Source of the DNA: Kribbella rubisoli
GTDB taxonomy: Bacteria; Actinomycetota; Actinomycetes; Propionibacteriales; Kribbellaceae
Length of the DNA stretch: 64,000 nucleotides
Assembly: GCF_004217145.1 (NCBI RefSeq)
Contig: NZ_SHKR01000013.1
Span: 620,001 to 684,000, forward strand
Reading direction: 5' to 3'
In this document: piece by piece, positions 16,386 to 24,869 of the stretch
How the letters are laid out: the number at the start of each line of letters is the position of its first letter
How positions within the stretch are numbered: position 1 is the stretch's first letter
The notes under the pieces: generated by a model
What the model saw: the letters and a program-made list of their open reading frames with translations, nothing else
Told to the model about the DNA's origin: nothing
The model's database searches: none
Made by a program: the position numbers and the translations under genes

Positions 16386-17515
16386 TCGTCCTCCTCCTCG
16401 GGGGACCACTCGTAAAGGCGGTTCTCCGGGATTTCCAAGTCAGGAGTAATGGCCTCGCCGTTGATCACCGGCACGCGCAGGAGCAGACCGAAGATGCCGC
16501 CCGGGAATGTATTCGCGAGGTAGGCCTCGTTGCGTTCGCGGACGGCGTCGTCGGTGAGCGTTCTTACTGCGCCCAGGACACCGCGGCTGTAGACGCCATT
16601 GCAGATGGTGATAGTTCGGCTGTGATTGAACGGATTGCGCAACCGAGCGAGCAGAGCCACGTCCTCGACGAGCTCCCGCGGAGTCTCGCCCTTCCAGGCG
16701 TCCTGCGCCTGGATCTCCTCGAGCTCCGCCTTCGACGGTGCGTCCGGATCGACGTACTTGAGCTCTTCCCACTGGGGCCGGTACTCGCGGCCGTCGCGCG
16801 ATCGGAAGATCTCGCCGTCGACAAGGTCCGCGACGGACATCTGCCGGATCGGCAGTTGGTCCAGTACTCGGAGCAGGCGGCTGGTGACCTGGTTCCAGGC
16901 GATGCCGCCGAGCAGGATGAGGTGACCGGACAGGTGGTCCGCGTTCACCTCGGAAGGAAGATGGTGCCGAGCGCGAATCTCCGGGTTGGAGGCGCGCACA
17001 TGGCCCCACATCTCGATCAGTGCGTCGAGGTCCGCATACCTGTAGAGGCGGGTGTAGTTCGGGTTGTCCTGTTCGGCGAGCGGAGATCGCCCGTCCTCCG
17101 GGGCTTCCGGGCAGATCAGTGTGATCGGTCCGGACTCGAAGTCGAAGGTGTACGACCCGCCGATGGGCGACGGGGTGGCTTGCTGACGAACTCCATCCCT
17201 CAGCCCGACCAGCTCACGGTGGAGAGCGTTGAAGCGCTCTCGCTCCGCCGCGCTCAGGTCCTGCTCCCGCGGCAGCCGCGCCGGGCCTTCCGGTACGCCG
17301 GACTTCGCAAAGAGCAGCGCATACGATCGCAGGCGCTCTTCCGGCGGCAGTTTCGGGTTGGACTGTGATTCCCACGAGCTGATCGTTGCGACCGCGACCC
17401 GGGTGTCGGAGCTGAGCGCGCGCGACAGGTCCTTCTGGGTCAGCTTTTGCGACTCGCGGAGTTCCCGAAGTCTCCTGGCGAGTCGTACGGCCTCTGGTGA
17501 GGGGGCCACTGTCAC
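16382..17515 (-). CDS. XRE helix-turn-helix protein with conserved C-terminal sensor-like domain
   Basis: A 377-residue protein. Residues about 9-70 form an XRE-type helix-turn-helix (LARRLRELRESQKLTQKDLS, VAVATISSWESQ). A middle region (SYTFDFESGPITLICPEAPE) leads into a large domain with NPNYTRLYRYADLDALIEMW, the glycine motif HLILLGGIAWNQVT, and near the C terminus NPFNHSRTITICNGVYSRGV and GAVRTLTDDAVRERNEAYL. These conserved blocks, from memory, occur in an uncharacterised actinobacterial family annotated only as helix-turn-helix proteins. The GG-x-x-x-N motif and alternating strands suggest a Rossmann-like nucleotide-binding sensor (inference). It is coupled to the glycosyltransferase-like gene. 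Confidence 0.8.
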   Translation of the reverse strand: MTVAPSPEAVRLARRLRELRESQKLTQKDLSRALSSDTRVAVATISSWESQSNPKLPPEERLRSYALLFAKSGVPEGPARLPREQDLSAAERERFNALHRELVGLRDGVRQQATPSPIGGSYTFDFESGPITLICPEAPEDGRSPLAEQDNPNYTRLYRYADLDALIEMWGHVRASNPEIRARHHLPSEVNADHLSGHLILLGGIAWNQVTSRLLRVLDQLPIRQMSVADLVDGEIFRSRDGREYRPQWEELKYVDPDAPSKAELEEIQAQDAWKGETPRELVEDVALLARLRNPFNHSRTITICNGVYSRGVLGAVRTLTDDAVRERNEAYLANTFPGGIFGLLLRVPVINGEAITPDLEIPENRLYEWSPEEEDE

Positions 17516-17843
17516 TCCCGAATCTGCTCAGCCAATGACGGGCTCACGGATCCGGCTGATCCTATACCCGCTCTACCCGACTCCACTGACTACATCTGAA
17601 CCCCGCACCGAAGATCCTCCGATGCCCCGCGACGCTCAGATTCGTCGACTCCCTGCGTTTCCCCGATCACAGTGTGTGCTTTGCTAGCCGCAGTACACCA
17701 TCGCTCTACCGTAGTACCGAAGTCGACCTGAATCCAACTGAACCCGCACAATACGCCGAAATAGGTCAGATCCTGGCGCCGTCTCAGCTGGTGGCGCCGA
17801 TATTCCAGTGACGCAGGTGGTCTTACCCGCGAGGATGGCGCGC
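17516..17843. other. divergent intergenic region
   Basis: 328 bases between the XRE gene and the APH-type kinase gene. It is less GC-rich than its neighbours and must contain both promoters. Short gtac-containing repeats (cagtacacc, cgtagtaccg near 17690-17725) could be regulator sites, but no clear palindrome, RNA or gene is seen. Confidence 0.4.
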
Positions 17844-18581
17844 GTGGATGAGGTCAAGGTTGTCGTCGCCCATAGCGAGCGCGCGACGCTGCGAGTCGGT
17901 GATGTGTTCCTGAAGATCGACGCCGATCAGGCAAATATCGACGTCGAGGTCGAAGCCATGGCCCTGGCGCCGATCCCGACTCCGGAGATCCTGTGGCGCA
18001 AGCCGCCAGTACTCGCCCTTGGAGCTGTCCCCGGTATGGCGCTCGGCGTACTCGGCGAGCCCTCACCTGCGTCGCCGGCCGCCTGGGCGGCGGCAGGTGC
18101 CGCCATCCGAATGCTGCACGACGCGCCTCTGCCGCCATGGCCCGGACAGAACCTCGACGACATCACCGCGCACCTCGACAGCGAATGCGACTGGCTCATC
18201 ACGAGCGGCACCCTTCCGGCCGACCTGGTCAAACGCAACCGCGAAGTCGCCGAGGCCGCACTCCGCCCGTGGACCCCGGTCTTCATCCACGGGGACCTGC
18301 AGATCACCCACATCTTCGTCCAGGACGACAAAGTCACCGGCATCATCGACTGGTCCGAGGCAAGCCGAGGCGACGCCCTGTACGACCTAGCCATCCTCAC
18401 CCTCGGCCACGAGGAATGCCTCCCCAACCTCCTAGCCGGCTACGGCACCGACGTAGACCTCGACGTCATCCGCGGCTGGTGGTCCCTCCGAAGCCTAGGA
18501 GCCTCCCGCTGGCTCGTACAACACGGCTTCGACCCCAACACCCCAGGCTGCGAATTCGACGTCCTAAGAGCCCGGATGTGA
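17844..18581 (+). CDS. aminoglycoside phosphotransferase-family small-molecule kinase
   Basis: A 245-residue APH/choline-kinase fold protein. It starts VDEVKVVVAHSERATLRVGD, has FLKIDADQ as the ATP-binding strand, the Brenner motif FIHGDLQITHIFV (catalytic Asp) and IIDWSEASRGDALYDLA (metal-binding Asp). It could phosphorylate an aminoglycoside, a macrolide or an endogenous metabolite; the family name alone does not prove resistance. GTG 17844 is chosen because gagg lies eight bases upstream and the protein then starts as relatives do; GTG 17808 and ATG 17835 are alternatives. It overlaps the convergent nucleotidyltransferase gene by 18 bases. Confidence 0.82.
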   Translation: MDEVKVVVAHSERATLRVGDVFLKIDADQANIDVEVEAMALAPIPTPEILWRKPPVLALGAVPGMALGVLGEPSPASPAAWAAAGAAIRMLHDAPLPPWPGQNLDDITAHLDSECDWLITSGTLPADLVKRNREVAEAALRPWTPVFIHGDLQITHIFVQDDKVTGIIDWSEASRGDALYDLAILTLGHEECLPNLLAGYGTDVDLDVIRGWWSLRSLGASRWLVQHGFDPNTPGCEFDVLRARM

Positions 18582-19415
18582 CGGTGCCACAGTGGCGCCG
18601 GTTGGGCTCATTGGCTTGCCGGTGCCGGTCTCCACGACGTGCGCCAGGAAATCGCGGATGTCGGCGAGTAGCTCGGCCTGGTCGTCGTACGCCGAGGTGC
18701 CTGCGCCTTCACGTAGACGTAGCCCCTCGGTCAGCACTCGGTGCCAGCGTTCGTCGTAGTGCGTCAGTGCCCAGCGGGCGGCGTGGGACTTGGCGGTCAT
18801 CTCGCCGGTGACCAGGAGGTGGTGCAGGCGCACGGAGGCGACGATGCAGTGCGAGAGTAGGTAGTCGCGCTCCTGCTCATCGGCCGGGAGGTCGGCAGGG
18901 GTCGCCCGGGTCAGCCCCTCGGCGTTGCGGCGCCAGTAGGTGTCGAGGTTGTCGACGGTGTACGCGTGCAGCACCTGCTCGTCGGTCCAGATCTTCAGTG
19001 TGGACAGCTCCGGTCCGGCGATCGTGATCCCACCCCGCGCCAGCTCATGCCAGGCGATGATCCACGACGGTGACGCGAGCACCTCGAGCTTCCCGGTGTG
19101 CATCATCTCGGGCACCGGCGGCACCGTCCGCGGATCACACGCGAGATCAGACGCCAGCAAGTACGGCCCATCAAAGTGAACAGAGGAGTACGCCGCCAAC
19201 TGCGCGTGCACGCCCCGCAACGCCTCGACCTCCGCCGGCTCCGGCCGATGAGCAACCGTGGCAACAAAATCAACATCAGACTGCCGCGGTGCCCACTCCC
19301 CGAACACCACCCCGCCACGCAGATAAACCCCAGTCACCAACCCCGCAGGCAACTCCCGCTCAACCAGCAACAGATACCGCTCACACAAATCCCGCACCGG
19401 CCCCGGAAGCACCAC
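18564..19415 (-). CDS. nucleotidyltransferase with DUF4111-like C-terminal domain
   Basis: A 283-residue protein of the streptomycin/spectinomycin adenylyltransferase type. The polymerase-beta-like motif is VYLRGGVVFGEWAPRQSDVDFV, where the normal GS is GG and the metal ligands are the Asp pair in SDVDF. The helical C-terminal part (about residues 130-265; HSIV-type HCIVASVRLHHLLVTGEM) fits the adenylyltransferase C-terminal domain. The GTG at 19415 follows aggag at ideal spacing; an ATG at 19481 is less likely. Together with the convergent APH gene it could be a resistance pair, which is inference. Confidence 0.8.
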   Translation of the reverse strand: MVLPGPVRDLCERYLLLVERELPAGLVTGVYLRGGVVFGEWAPRQSDVDFVATVAHRPEPAEVEALRGVHAQLAAYSSVHFDGPYLLASDLACDPRTVPPVPEMMHTGKLEVLASPSWIIAWHELARGGITIAGPELSTLKIWTDEQVLHAYTVDNLDTYWRRNAEGLTRATPADLPADEQERDYLLSHCIVASVRLHHLLVTGEMTAKSHAARWALTHYDERWHRVLTEGLRLREGAGTSAYDDQAELLADIRDFLAHVVETGTGKPMSPTGATVAPSHPGS

Positions 19416-19517
19416 TAGCTCTCCTATCCACCGTGGCGCGAGGCACCTGCCCCGCACCCATGGGATGCCCAAGGCCGCCACAGAGTTCGAAAAGAAGCTG
19501 ATCCCTGGGCGTGTGCA

Positions 19518-21644
19518 TCAGACTCTGGGAAGTTTCAGCTCGACAGCGGTCCGGGTGGTCGCTGTCGGCTGCCGGTTGAACCAGGCAGGCATCCACCAGT
19601 TCGCGTCGCCCAACAGCTTCATCAAGGCTGGTACGAGAACCAGTCGCACGACCGTCGCATCGATGAGGACGGCAGTGGCCAGGCCCAGGCCGAACATCTT
19701 GGCCGTTGGGTCGTCGGCAAGGGAGAAGCTGACGAAGACCGCGATCATGATGAGCGCTGCCGAGGTGATCACGCGGCCGGTCGTGGTGATGCCGTGGATG
19801 GTCGAGGCGGTGTTGTCGCCGGTCCGGACGTACTCCTCACGGATCCGTGTGAGCAGGAAGACCTCGTAGTCCATCGAGAGCCCGAACACCACGGCGAACA
19901 TGAACATCGGGATGAACGGGAGGATCGGGATGGTCGACGACAGCCCGATCAGATCCGCGGCCCAACCCCACTGGAAGATCATCACCATGACGCCGAAGGA
20001 TGCGCCGATGCTGAGCAGATTCATCAGCGCGGCCTTCAGCGGTACGACGACCGACCGGAAGACCACCGTGAGAAGCACGACGGACAACAGGATCACAGCG
20101 CCGATGAACCATGGCAGCCGATCGTTGACCTTCGCACCCACGTCCGCCAGGGTGGCCGTCTGACCACCGACATGGGCCTTCGCCGGACTGCTCCTCAGTA
20201 CCGAGGGAAAGACCTCCGCGCGAAGCCGCTCGACTGTCGTCATCGTGGCGTCGTCCTGCGGTCCGGTCGTCGGTACGGCGATCAACGTCGCGACGCCGGC
20301 CCCTGTGTTCACCTGAGGAGGTGCGACCGACGCGATGCCCCGATCGGCCCGGACGGCGTCGTACAGGGGTAGTACGACGCTCGGATCGCGCGAGACGTCG
20401 ACGGCGATCACCAGTGGACCGTTGCTACCGGCACCGAATCCCTGGGCAACGAGGTCGTACGCCCGGCGCTCGGTTCGCGTCACGGGCAGCGCGCCGTCGT
20501 CCGGCGTACCGACGCGAAGTGCGAGCACGGGTGCGGCCAGTGCCAGCAGCAGGACGGTGGCGCCGACGGCGTAGGCGGCGGCGTGCTTGGACACGTGCCC
20601 CGCCCACCGCTGCCAGCCCGAACCAGGGGACGACTGCACCCGCCGTACCCGAAGACGGTTGATCCGATGTCCGGCCAGACCAAGGAACGCGGGCAGCAAG
20701 GTGAGCGAAGCGAGCACCATCGTCAGCACGATCAGTGAGATGGCAATCCCGCCGGCAGTCATGAACGGTACGCCGGCCACCACCAGCCCGAGGATCGCGA
20801 TCACCACTGTGCCACCGGCGAACAGCACAGCCTGCCCGGCCGTGGAGACAGCACGCCCGACCGACTCCTCGACTTGCATCCCGCGGGCCAGGTTCTCGCG
20901 GTGCCGGGTGACGATGATCAGCGCGTAGTCGATGCCCACGCCGAGCCCGATCATGCTGCCGAGTACGGGCGCCCAACTGGGCAGCTCGATGAGATAGGTG
21001 ACCAAGGACAGTGAGCTGATCGCCAGCGCGAGGCCGAACACCGCCATTCCGATCGGCAGCCCCATCGCGATGATCGATCCGAACGCGAGCAGCAGGATGA
21101 CCATCGCGGCGATCAGCCCGACCGCCTCGCCGAGACCTGCCGGGGCTTCCTCGAACGCGTAGAAGAGATCCCCGCCGAGCTCGATCCGCAGCGGCGATTC
21201 CACTGCTGTCAGGGTCTTGAGCTGCTCGAGGTCGCTCGGCTCGAGCTTGTCGAGCACCGGATACTGAAGCTTGATGAGCCCGACCCGGCCGTCGGGCGAG
21301 ATGACGGGATCGGCCGCCTCCAGCACGTGGGGCAACGAAGCCGCAGTCGACCGGATCTGCGTCAGCGCATCCCGCAGCTCGGGTGCGTTGAGCGTCGCGT
21401 GCTCGTCGAGCGGAGTCACGACCACCTGCGCGGTCAGCCCGGCCTGATCCGCTCCCGCGGCCGACAGCAGATCGGTCGCGGACTGCGAGTCGACACCAGG
21501 TGCTCCGAACGATTCCTCGAGTTTCTTGCCGAAGGCGCCGGATGCCGCGATCACGAGCGCCGCCACCACCAGCCACGCCCCGATCACCACCCAGGGCCGA
21601 CGTGCGGCGTACCGGCCCAGTTTGTACAGATTCGACCTCATCAC
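19518..21644 (-). CDS. MMPL-family (RND) membrane transporter
   Basis: A 708-residue RND-superfamily exporter with the two-fold MMPL layout: one N-terminal helix (RPWVVIGAWLVVAALVIAA), an extracytoplasmic loop, five to six helices (for example MVILLLAFGSIIAMGLPIGM and GLGVGIDYALIIVTRHRE), then the repeat (VILLSVVLLTVVFRSVVVPL; VFGLSMDYEVFLLTRIRE). The GxxxDY motifs GVGIDY and GLSMDY carry the proton-relay Asp. Substrates of this family are lipids or hydrophobic drugs. It is divergent from a kinase/regulator pair 146 bases away. Confidence 0.92.
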   Translation of the reverse strand: MMRSNLYKLGRYAARRPWVVIGAWLVVAALVIAASGAFGKKLEESFGAPGVDSQSATDLLSAAGADQAGLTAQVVVTPLDEHATLNAPELRDALTQIRSTAASLPHVLEAADPVISPDGRVGLIKLQYPVLDKLEPSDLEQLKTLTAVESPLRIELGGDLFYAFEEAPAGLGEAVGLIAAMVILLLAFGSIIAMGLPIGMAVFGLALAISSLSLVTYLIELPSWAPVLGSMIGLGVGIDYALIIVTRHRENLARGMQVEESVGRAVSTAGQAVLFAGGTVVIAILGLVVAGVPFMTAGGIAISLIVLTMVLASLTLLPAFLGLAGHRINRLRVRRVQSSPGSGWQRWAGHVSKHAAAYAVGATVLLLALAAPVLALRVGTPDDGALPVTRTERRAYDLVAQGFGAGSNGPLVIAVDVSRDPSVVLPLYDAVRADRGIASVAPPQVNTGAGVATLIAVPTTGPQDDATMTTVERLRAEVFPSVLRSSPAKAHVGGQTATLADVGAKVNDRLPWFIGAVILLSVVLLTVVFRSVVVPLKAALMNLLSIGASFGVMVMIFQWGWAADLIGLSSTIPILPFIPMFMFAVVFGLSMDYEVFLLTRIREEYVRTGDNTASTIHGITTTGRVITSAALIMIAVFVSFSLADDPTAKMFGLGLATAVLIDATVVRLVLVPALMKLLGDANWWMPAWFNRQPTATTRTAVELKLPRV

Positions 21645-21796
21645 AGATCCCTTCAGCGAGAGTTGAACTCATCGTGTGGCCGTGGGGCCGGCCACCACCT
21701 CAGGCGATGAGGCGGACTTCCCTCGGCCGATCAGCCGGGTCGCGTCCCGTACTTTGAGCCGATCCGCTCGGCGCCCGGAGTCCCTACGCTGTGGGC

Positions 21797-22945
21797 ATGG
21801 TGAGAAACGCGCTCCGCTCGCTGCTGGCCGAGCCGCGAGCGCCCGACCCGCCCAGGCGGGTGTGGCGCGACTGGGTGCTCGTCGCCGGCCTGCTGACGGC
21901 CGTCGTTCTCGAAGGTGTACTCCGTGAGGATGTGGTCTGGAGGCCCGTCGCGCTCGTGCTCGCCGTGGCAACCGTGTGCGCTCTCCTGTGGCGTCGTACC
22001 CACCCGTTGGCCGTGGTGGCCGCCGCCTTCGGAGCCCTGATAGTGGTCAACATCGGGACCTTGATCAGTGGGGACGCGACCTTCGGCCTGTACTCGATGA
22101 TCTGCGTGGTGTTGCTGCCGTACTCACTTGTTCGCTGGGGATCCGGCCGCGAGATCCTGATCGGGCTGGCGTTCATCCTGGTGGCGCTGGTGCTAGGACT
22201 CATCAGTGACTTCACCGGGTACGGCGAAGCCGCCGCCGGCAGCATGTTCCTGCTGTTCCCGGCGGCAGTCGGGGCCGCGGTCCGCTATTGGTGGTCCGCC
22301 CGGGTCCGCGAGCTGGACCAGGTGCGACTCCGGGAGCGCGAGCAGTTGGCCCGGGAGCTGCACGACACGGTCGCTCATCACGTCTCGGCCATCGTCATCC
22401 GGGCCCAGGCCGGCCGAGCCGTCGCGGCCACCCGCCCGGAAGCCGCGGTCGATGCGCTCGCCATCATCGAGGCGGAGGGCACGCGTACTCTCGCCGAGAT
22501 GCGGACGATGGTCGGCGTACTGCGCGATGACGGAACAGCGGCGCTGGCTCCACAACCGGGAGTAGCCGACCTGGAGCGGCTCGCCCGCAGCGTCGGGGAG
22601 CGGCCGCGGGTCGAGGTCGAGGTGTCGGGCGACCTCGACGACCTCGGACCAGCGGTCGGCGCCGCGATCTATCGCATCGCGCAGGAGTCGATCACGAACG
22701 CCGTACGGCATGCTCGGCAGGCGACTCGCATTGACGTTCGGCTGACGTCGTACGACGACTCTGTCCGCCTGACCGTCCGCGACGACGGAGAGGCCACCTC
22801 GGCGCCCCGGAACTCGTTCGGTTACGGCTTGGTCGGGATGACCGAGCGGGCCACGCTACTCGGCGGAACGTTCGCCGCGGGACCCGATGCGGACCGCGGC
22901 TGGTCCGTCGACGTGGTGCTGCCGCGAACGGCGGTCGGCCGATGA
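21797..22945 (+). CDS. sensor histidine kinase, NarL/DesK type (second system)
   Basis: A 382-residue kinase with about four to five membrane helices in the first 160 residues, a short linker and the HisKA_3 box ARELHDTVAHHVSAIVIRA (His189). The ATPase domain has IAQESITNAVRHARQAT and GYGLVGMTERATLLGG. ATG 21797 is chosen; a GTG two codons upstream is possible. The stop overlaps the regulator start by four bases. It mirrors the first kinase/exporter locus at 3-7 kb, here facing an MMPL pump. Confidence 0.92.
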   Translation: MVRNALRSLLAEPRAPDPPRRVWRDWVLVAGLLTAVVLEGVLREDVVWRPVALVLAVATVCALLWRRTHPLAVVAAAFGALIVVNIGTLISGDATFGLYSMICVVLLPYSLVRWGSGREILIGLAFILVALVLGLISDFTGYGEAAAGSMFLLFPAAVGAAVRYWWSARVRELDQVRLREREQLARELHDTVAHHVSAIVIRAQAGRAVAATRPEAAVDALAIIEAEGTRTLAEMRTMVGVLRDDGTAALAPQPGVADLERLARSVGERPRVEVEVSGDLDDLGPAVGAAIYRIAQESITNAVRHARQATRIDVRLTSYDDSVRLTVRDDGEATSAPRNSFGYGLVGMTERATLLGGTFAAGPDADRGWSVDVVLPRTAVGR

Positions 22946-23598
22946 CGATCCGCGTACTCGTCGCCGACGACCAGGATCTCGTCCGGACCGGACTCGCGAT
23001 GATCCTCGATGCGCAACCGGGTATCGAGGTGGTCGGTCAGGCGGCCGACGGCCTGGAAGCGGTCCAGTTCGCCCGCCGGCTGCGGCCCGACGTGTGCCTG
23101 TTCGACGTCAGGATGCCCGGCCTGGACGGGATCGGGGCGACCCGCGAGCTCGCCGGCCCCGGCGTCGACGACCCACTGGCGATCGTGGTGATCACCACCT
23201 TCGATCTCGACGAGTATGTGTACGGCGCGCTGAAGGCCGGCGCGCGTGGATTCCTGCTCAAGGATGCCGGCCCCGACCTTCTGGTCCAGGCGATCCACGC
23301 CGCCGCCAACGGTGACGCGCTGATCGCGCCGAAGATCACCGCACGGCTGCTGGCCGCGTTCTCCGAACCACCGACCGGCCGCGTACCGGTCCAACCGGTC
23401 GATCCGCTCACGACCCGCGAGGAACAGGTCCTGACCGCCGCGGCGACCGGCCGGACCAACGCCGAGATCGCCACGGAGCTGCACATCAGCCTCAGCACCG
23501 TGAAGACCCACCTGACCAGCGTGATGGGCAAGGTGGGCGCCCGGAACCGGGTCGAGATCGCCATGTGGGCCTACGAAACCGGCCGCATCAAGCTGTAG
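22942..23598 (+). CDS. response regulator, NarL/LuxR type (second system)
   Basis: A 218-residue regulator with receiver acidic pocket in VLVADDQDLVRTG, phosphoacceptor Asp55 in CLFDVRMPGLDG, and a LuxR helix-turn-helix LTTREEQVLTAAATGRTNAE followed by ISLSTVKTHLTSVMGKV. Coupled to the kinase by ATGA. The expected target is the MMPL exporter promoter at 21645-21796. Confidence 0.93.
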   Translation: MTIRVLVADDQDLVRTGLAMILDAQPGIEVVGQAADGLEAVQFARRLRPDVCLFDVRMPGLDGIGATRELAGPGVDDPLAIVVITTFDLDEYVYGALKAGARGFLLKDAGPDLLVQAIHAAANGDALIAPKITARLLAAFSEPPTGRVPVQPVDPLTTREEQVLTAAATGRTNAEIATELHISLSTVKTHLTSVMGKVGARNRVEIAMWAYETGRIKL

Positions 23599-23651
23599 CG
23601 CCGGCGGTTAATGGTTCGCCTGGCGGGCCGCCGGGACCGAGGATGACTGCG

Positions 23652-24170
23652 ATGACTACTACTTTCCCCCGAGCGGTTCGCTTCGTCGAGATGACCAGTA
23701 CCGCGCTGAGTGCATTGCTGGCCGACGACCGCCCCGCGGCACAGACCGAGCTCGGCTTCCCACTCGGCGACGAGTTCCTCACTGACCGGGCCAAGTGGCT
23801 CTGGCAGTACCGCCTCGATCAGCTGACCCGCGATCCCAGCACCTTCGGGTGGCTCGTCAAGCTCGTCGTGGCCGACGGGATCGTGGTCGGCTATGCCGGT
23901 TTCCACGGTCCACCGGACGAGGCCGGCATGGTGGAGATCGGCTACACGGTCGACCCGCCGTACCGGCGACAGGGTTTCGCCAAGGCGATCGTGAACGCGC
24001 TCCTCGAGCGCGCGGCAGCCGAACCCGCAGTACGGACCGTCCGGGCCACCATCAGCCCCACCAACCAGGCATCCCTGGCCACCATCGCAGGCTTCGGCTT
24101 CGTCGAGAACGGCGAACAGTGGGACGAAGAAGACGGCCTAGAACTCATCTTCGAACGCCCCAGCCGCTGA
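23652..24170 (+). CDS. GNAT-family N-acetyltransferase (RimJ/RimL-like)
   Basis: A 172-residue acetyltransferase. The acetyl-CoA motif is IGYTVDPPYRRQGFAKAIVN (RRQGFA loop) and motif B is TISPTNQASLATIAGFGF. The N-terminal part GFPLGDEFLTDRAKWLWQYR is like RimJ/L enzymes that modify protein N termini or small amines. The ATG at 23652 has gagg nine bases upstream; ATG 23643 is an alternative. It follows the response regulator by 53 bases and may be co-transcribed. Confidence 0.87.
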   Translation: MTTTFPRAVRFVEMTSTALSALLADDRPAAQTELGFPLGDEFLTDRAKWLWQYRLDQLTRDPSTFGWLVKLVVADGIVVGYAGFHGPPDEAGMVEIGYTVDPPYRRQGFAKAIVNALLERAAAEPAVRTVRATISPTNQASLATIAGFGFVENGEQWDEEDGLELIFERPSR

Positions 24171-24228
24171 CCCAAAACGTCGCCGGCGGCATCGCGAAGA
24201 AGCTGCTGGGAAACGGCGCGGCGTCCCG

Positions 24229-24340
24229 CTGCACCCCTGGTGTGTGACCTTGCTCCTAGGACTCAACTGCCGCCGCACATCGTGCAGGCGATCGTGGCTC
24301 ACACGGACGTCCAGGTGACGATGGTGGTCGACGCGTGGGA
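24229..24340 (+). pseudogene. remnant of a tyrosine-recombinase (phage integrase) C terminus
   Basis: Two short blocks in different frames line up with the C-terminal catalytic region of tyrosine recombinases: LHPWCVTLLLGLN (from 24229) matches the LRHSCVTLLL-type helix, and LPPHIVQAIVAHTDVQVTMV (from 24267) matches the VPPHIVxxIxGHSDxxVTM block with its conserved His. The catalytic Arg and Tyr are gone, the frame breaks at about 24265 and no start is left. It lies 38 bases beyond the 3-prime end of tRNA-Phe, the usual integration position of such elements. Confidence 0.65.
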
Positions 24341-24377
24341 AAGAAAAATCCCTCCCCGGTGTGCGGAGAGGGTGTTG

Positions 24378-24450
24378 TGGTCAGGGGCGGTCTCGAACCG
24401 CCGACCTTCCGCTTTTCAGGCGGACGCTCTACCAGCTGAGCTACCTGACC
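24378..24450 (-). tRNA. tRNA-Phe (GAA)
   Basis: On the minus strand the gene folds with acceptor GGTCAGG/CCTGACC, D-arm AGCTCAGCTGGTAGAGC, anticodon stem TCCGC/GCGGA with loop CTGAAAA (anticodon GAA) and T-arm GGCGGTTCGAGACCGCC. The discriminator base is A and no CCA is encoded. It is the downstream-most on the plus map of three clustered minus-strand tRNAs in the order Glu, Asp, Phe. Confidence 0.96.
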
Positions 24451-24494
24451 GGGGAGAAAGATCGGCGGCGGTGTTGGACACCGCCGCCTTCTCC

Positions 24495-24571
24495 TGGCGA
24501 CCCAGACGGGACTCGAACCCGCGACCTCCGCCGTGACAGGGCGGCACGCTAACCAACTGCGCTACTGGGCC
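24495..24571 (-). tRNA. tRNA-Asp (GTC)
   Basis: Minus-strand gene with acceptor GGCCCAG/CTGGGTC (one G-T pair), D-arm AGCGCAGTTGGTTAGCG, anticodon loop CTGTCAC (GTC), T-arm GCGGGTTCGAGTCCCGT, discriminator G and an encoded CCA end at 24495-24497. It lies 44 bases upstream of tRNA-Phe in the direction of transcription. Confidence 0.96.
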
Positions 24572-24630
24572 AAAGGACTCGATGATCGTACAGCATCTTC
24601 GAGCTAGTTCTTGCACCGGCCTTTCGGCCG

Positions 24631-24703
24631 TATCCCCAACGGGATTCGAACCCGCGTTACCGCCTTGAAAGGGCAGCGTCCTAGGCCACTAGACGATGGG
24701 GAC
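24631..24703 (-). tRNA. tRNA-Glu (TTC)
   Basis: Minus-strand gene with acceptor GTCCCCA/TGGGGAT (terminal G-T), D-arm containing CGTCTAGTGGCCTAGGACG, anticodon loop CTTTCAA (TTC) and T-arm GCGGGTTCGAATCCCGT; discriminator A, CCA not encoded. A short cggcc/ggccg hairpin follows it at about 24617-24630. Confidence 0.96.
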
Positions 24704-24818
24704 TCGGACCCGCGGGAGCCGAAGCTCCAGGGACAGCCGTAAGCATAGAGGAGTTGTCGCCTTGCTCCAAAACGAGTTCCGGACGGGCCGCGGCGACGGG
24801 CAAACCAGGGCCGAACGA

Positions 24819-24860
24819 GAGGGTGCCGCACGCCGCAGGTGGTCGGCGTACGGCACCCTC
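24819..24860 (-). terminator. terminator hairpin after the HEXXH protein gene
   Basis: A 16-base inverted repeat with one mismatch, gagggtgccgcacgcc (24819-24834) against 24845-24860, lies ten bases past the stop codon of the minus-strand secreted protein gene. GC-rich, no T run. Confidence 0.65.
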
Positions 24861-24869
24861 GAACAGGGC

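Noticed and set aside
24617..24630. Terminator after tRNA-Glu.
   Set aside because: Only a five-base cggcc/ggccg stem without a T tract, and tRNA-Asp follows in the same direction, so it is more likely a spacer hairpin.
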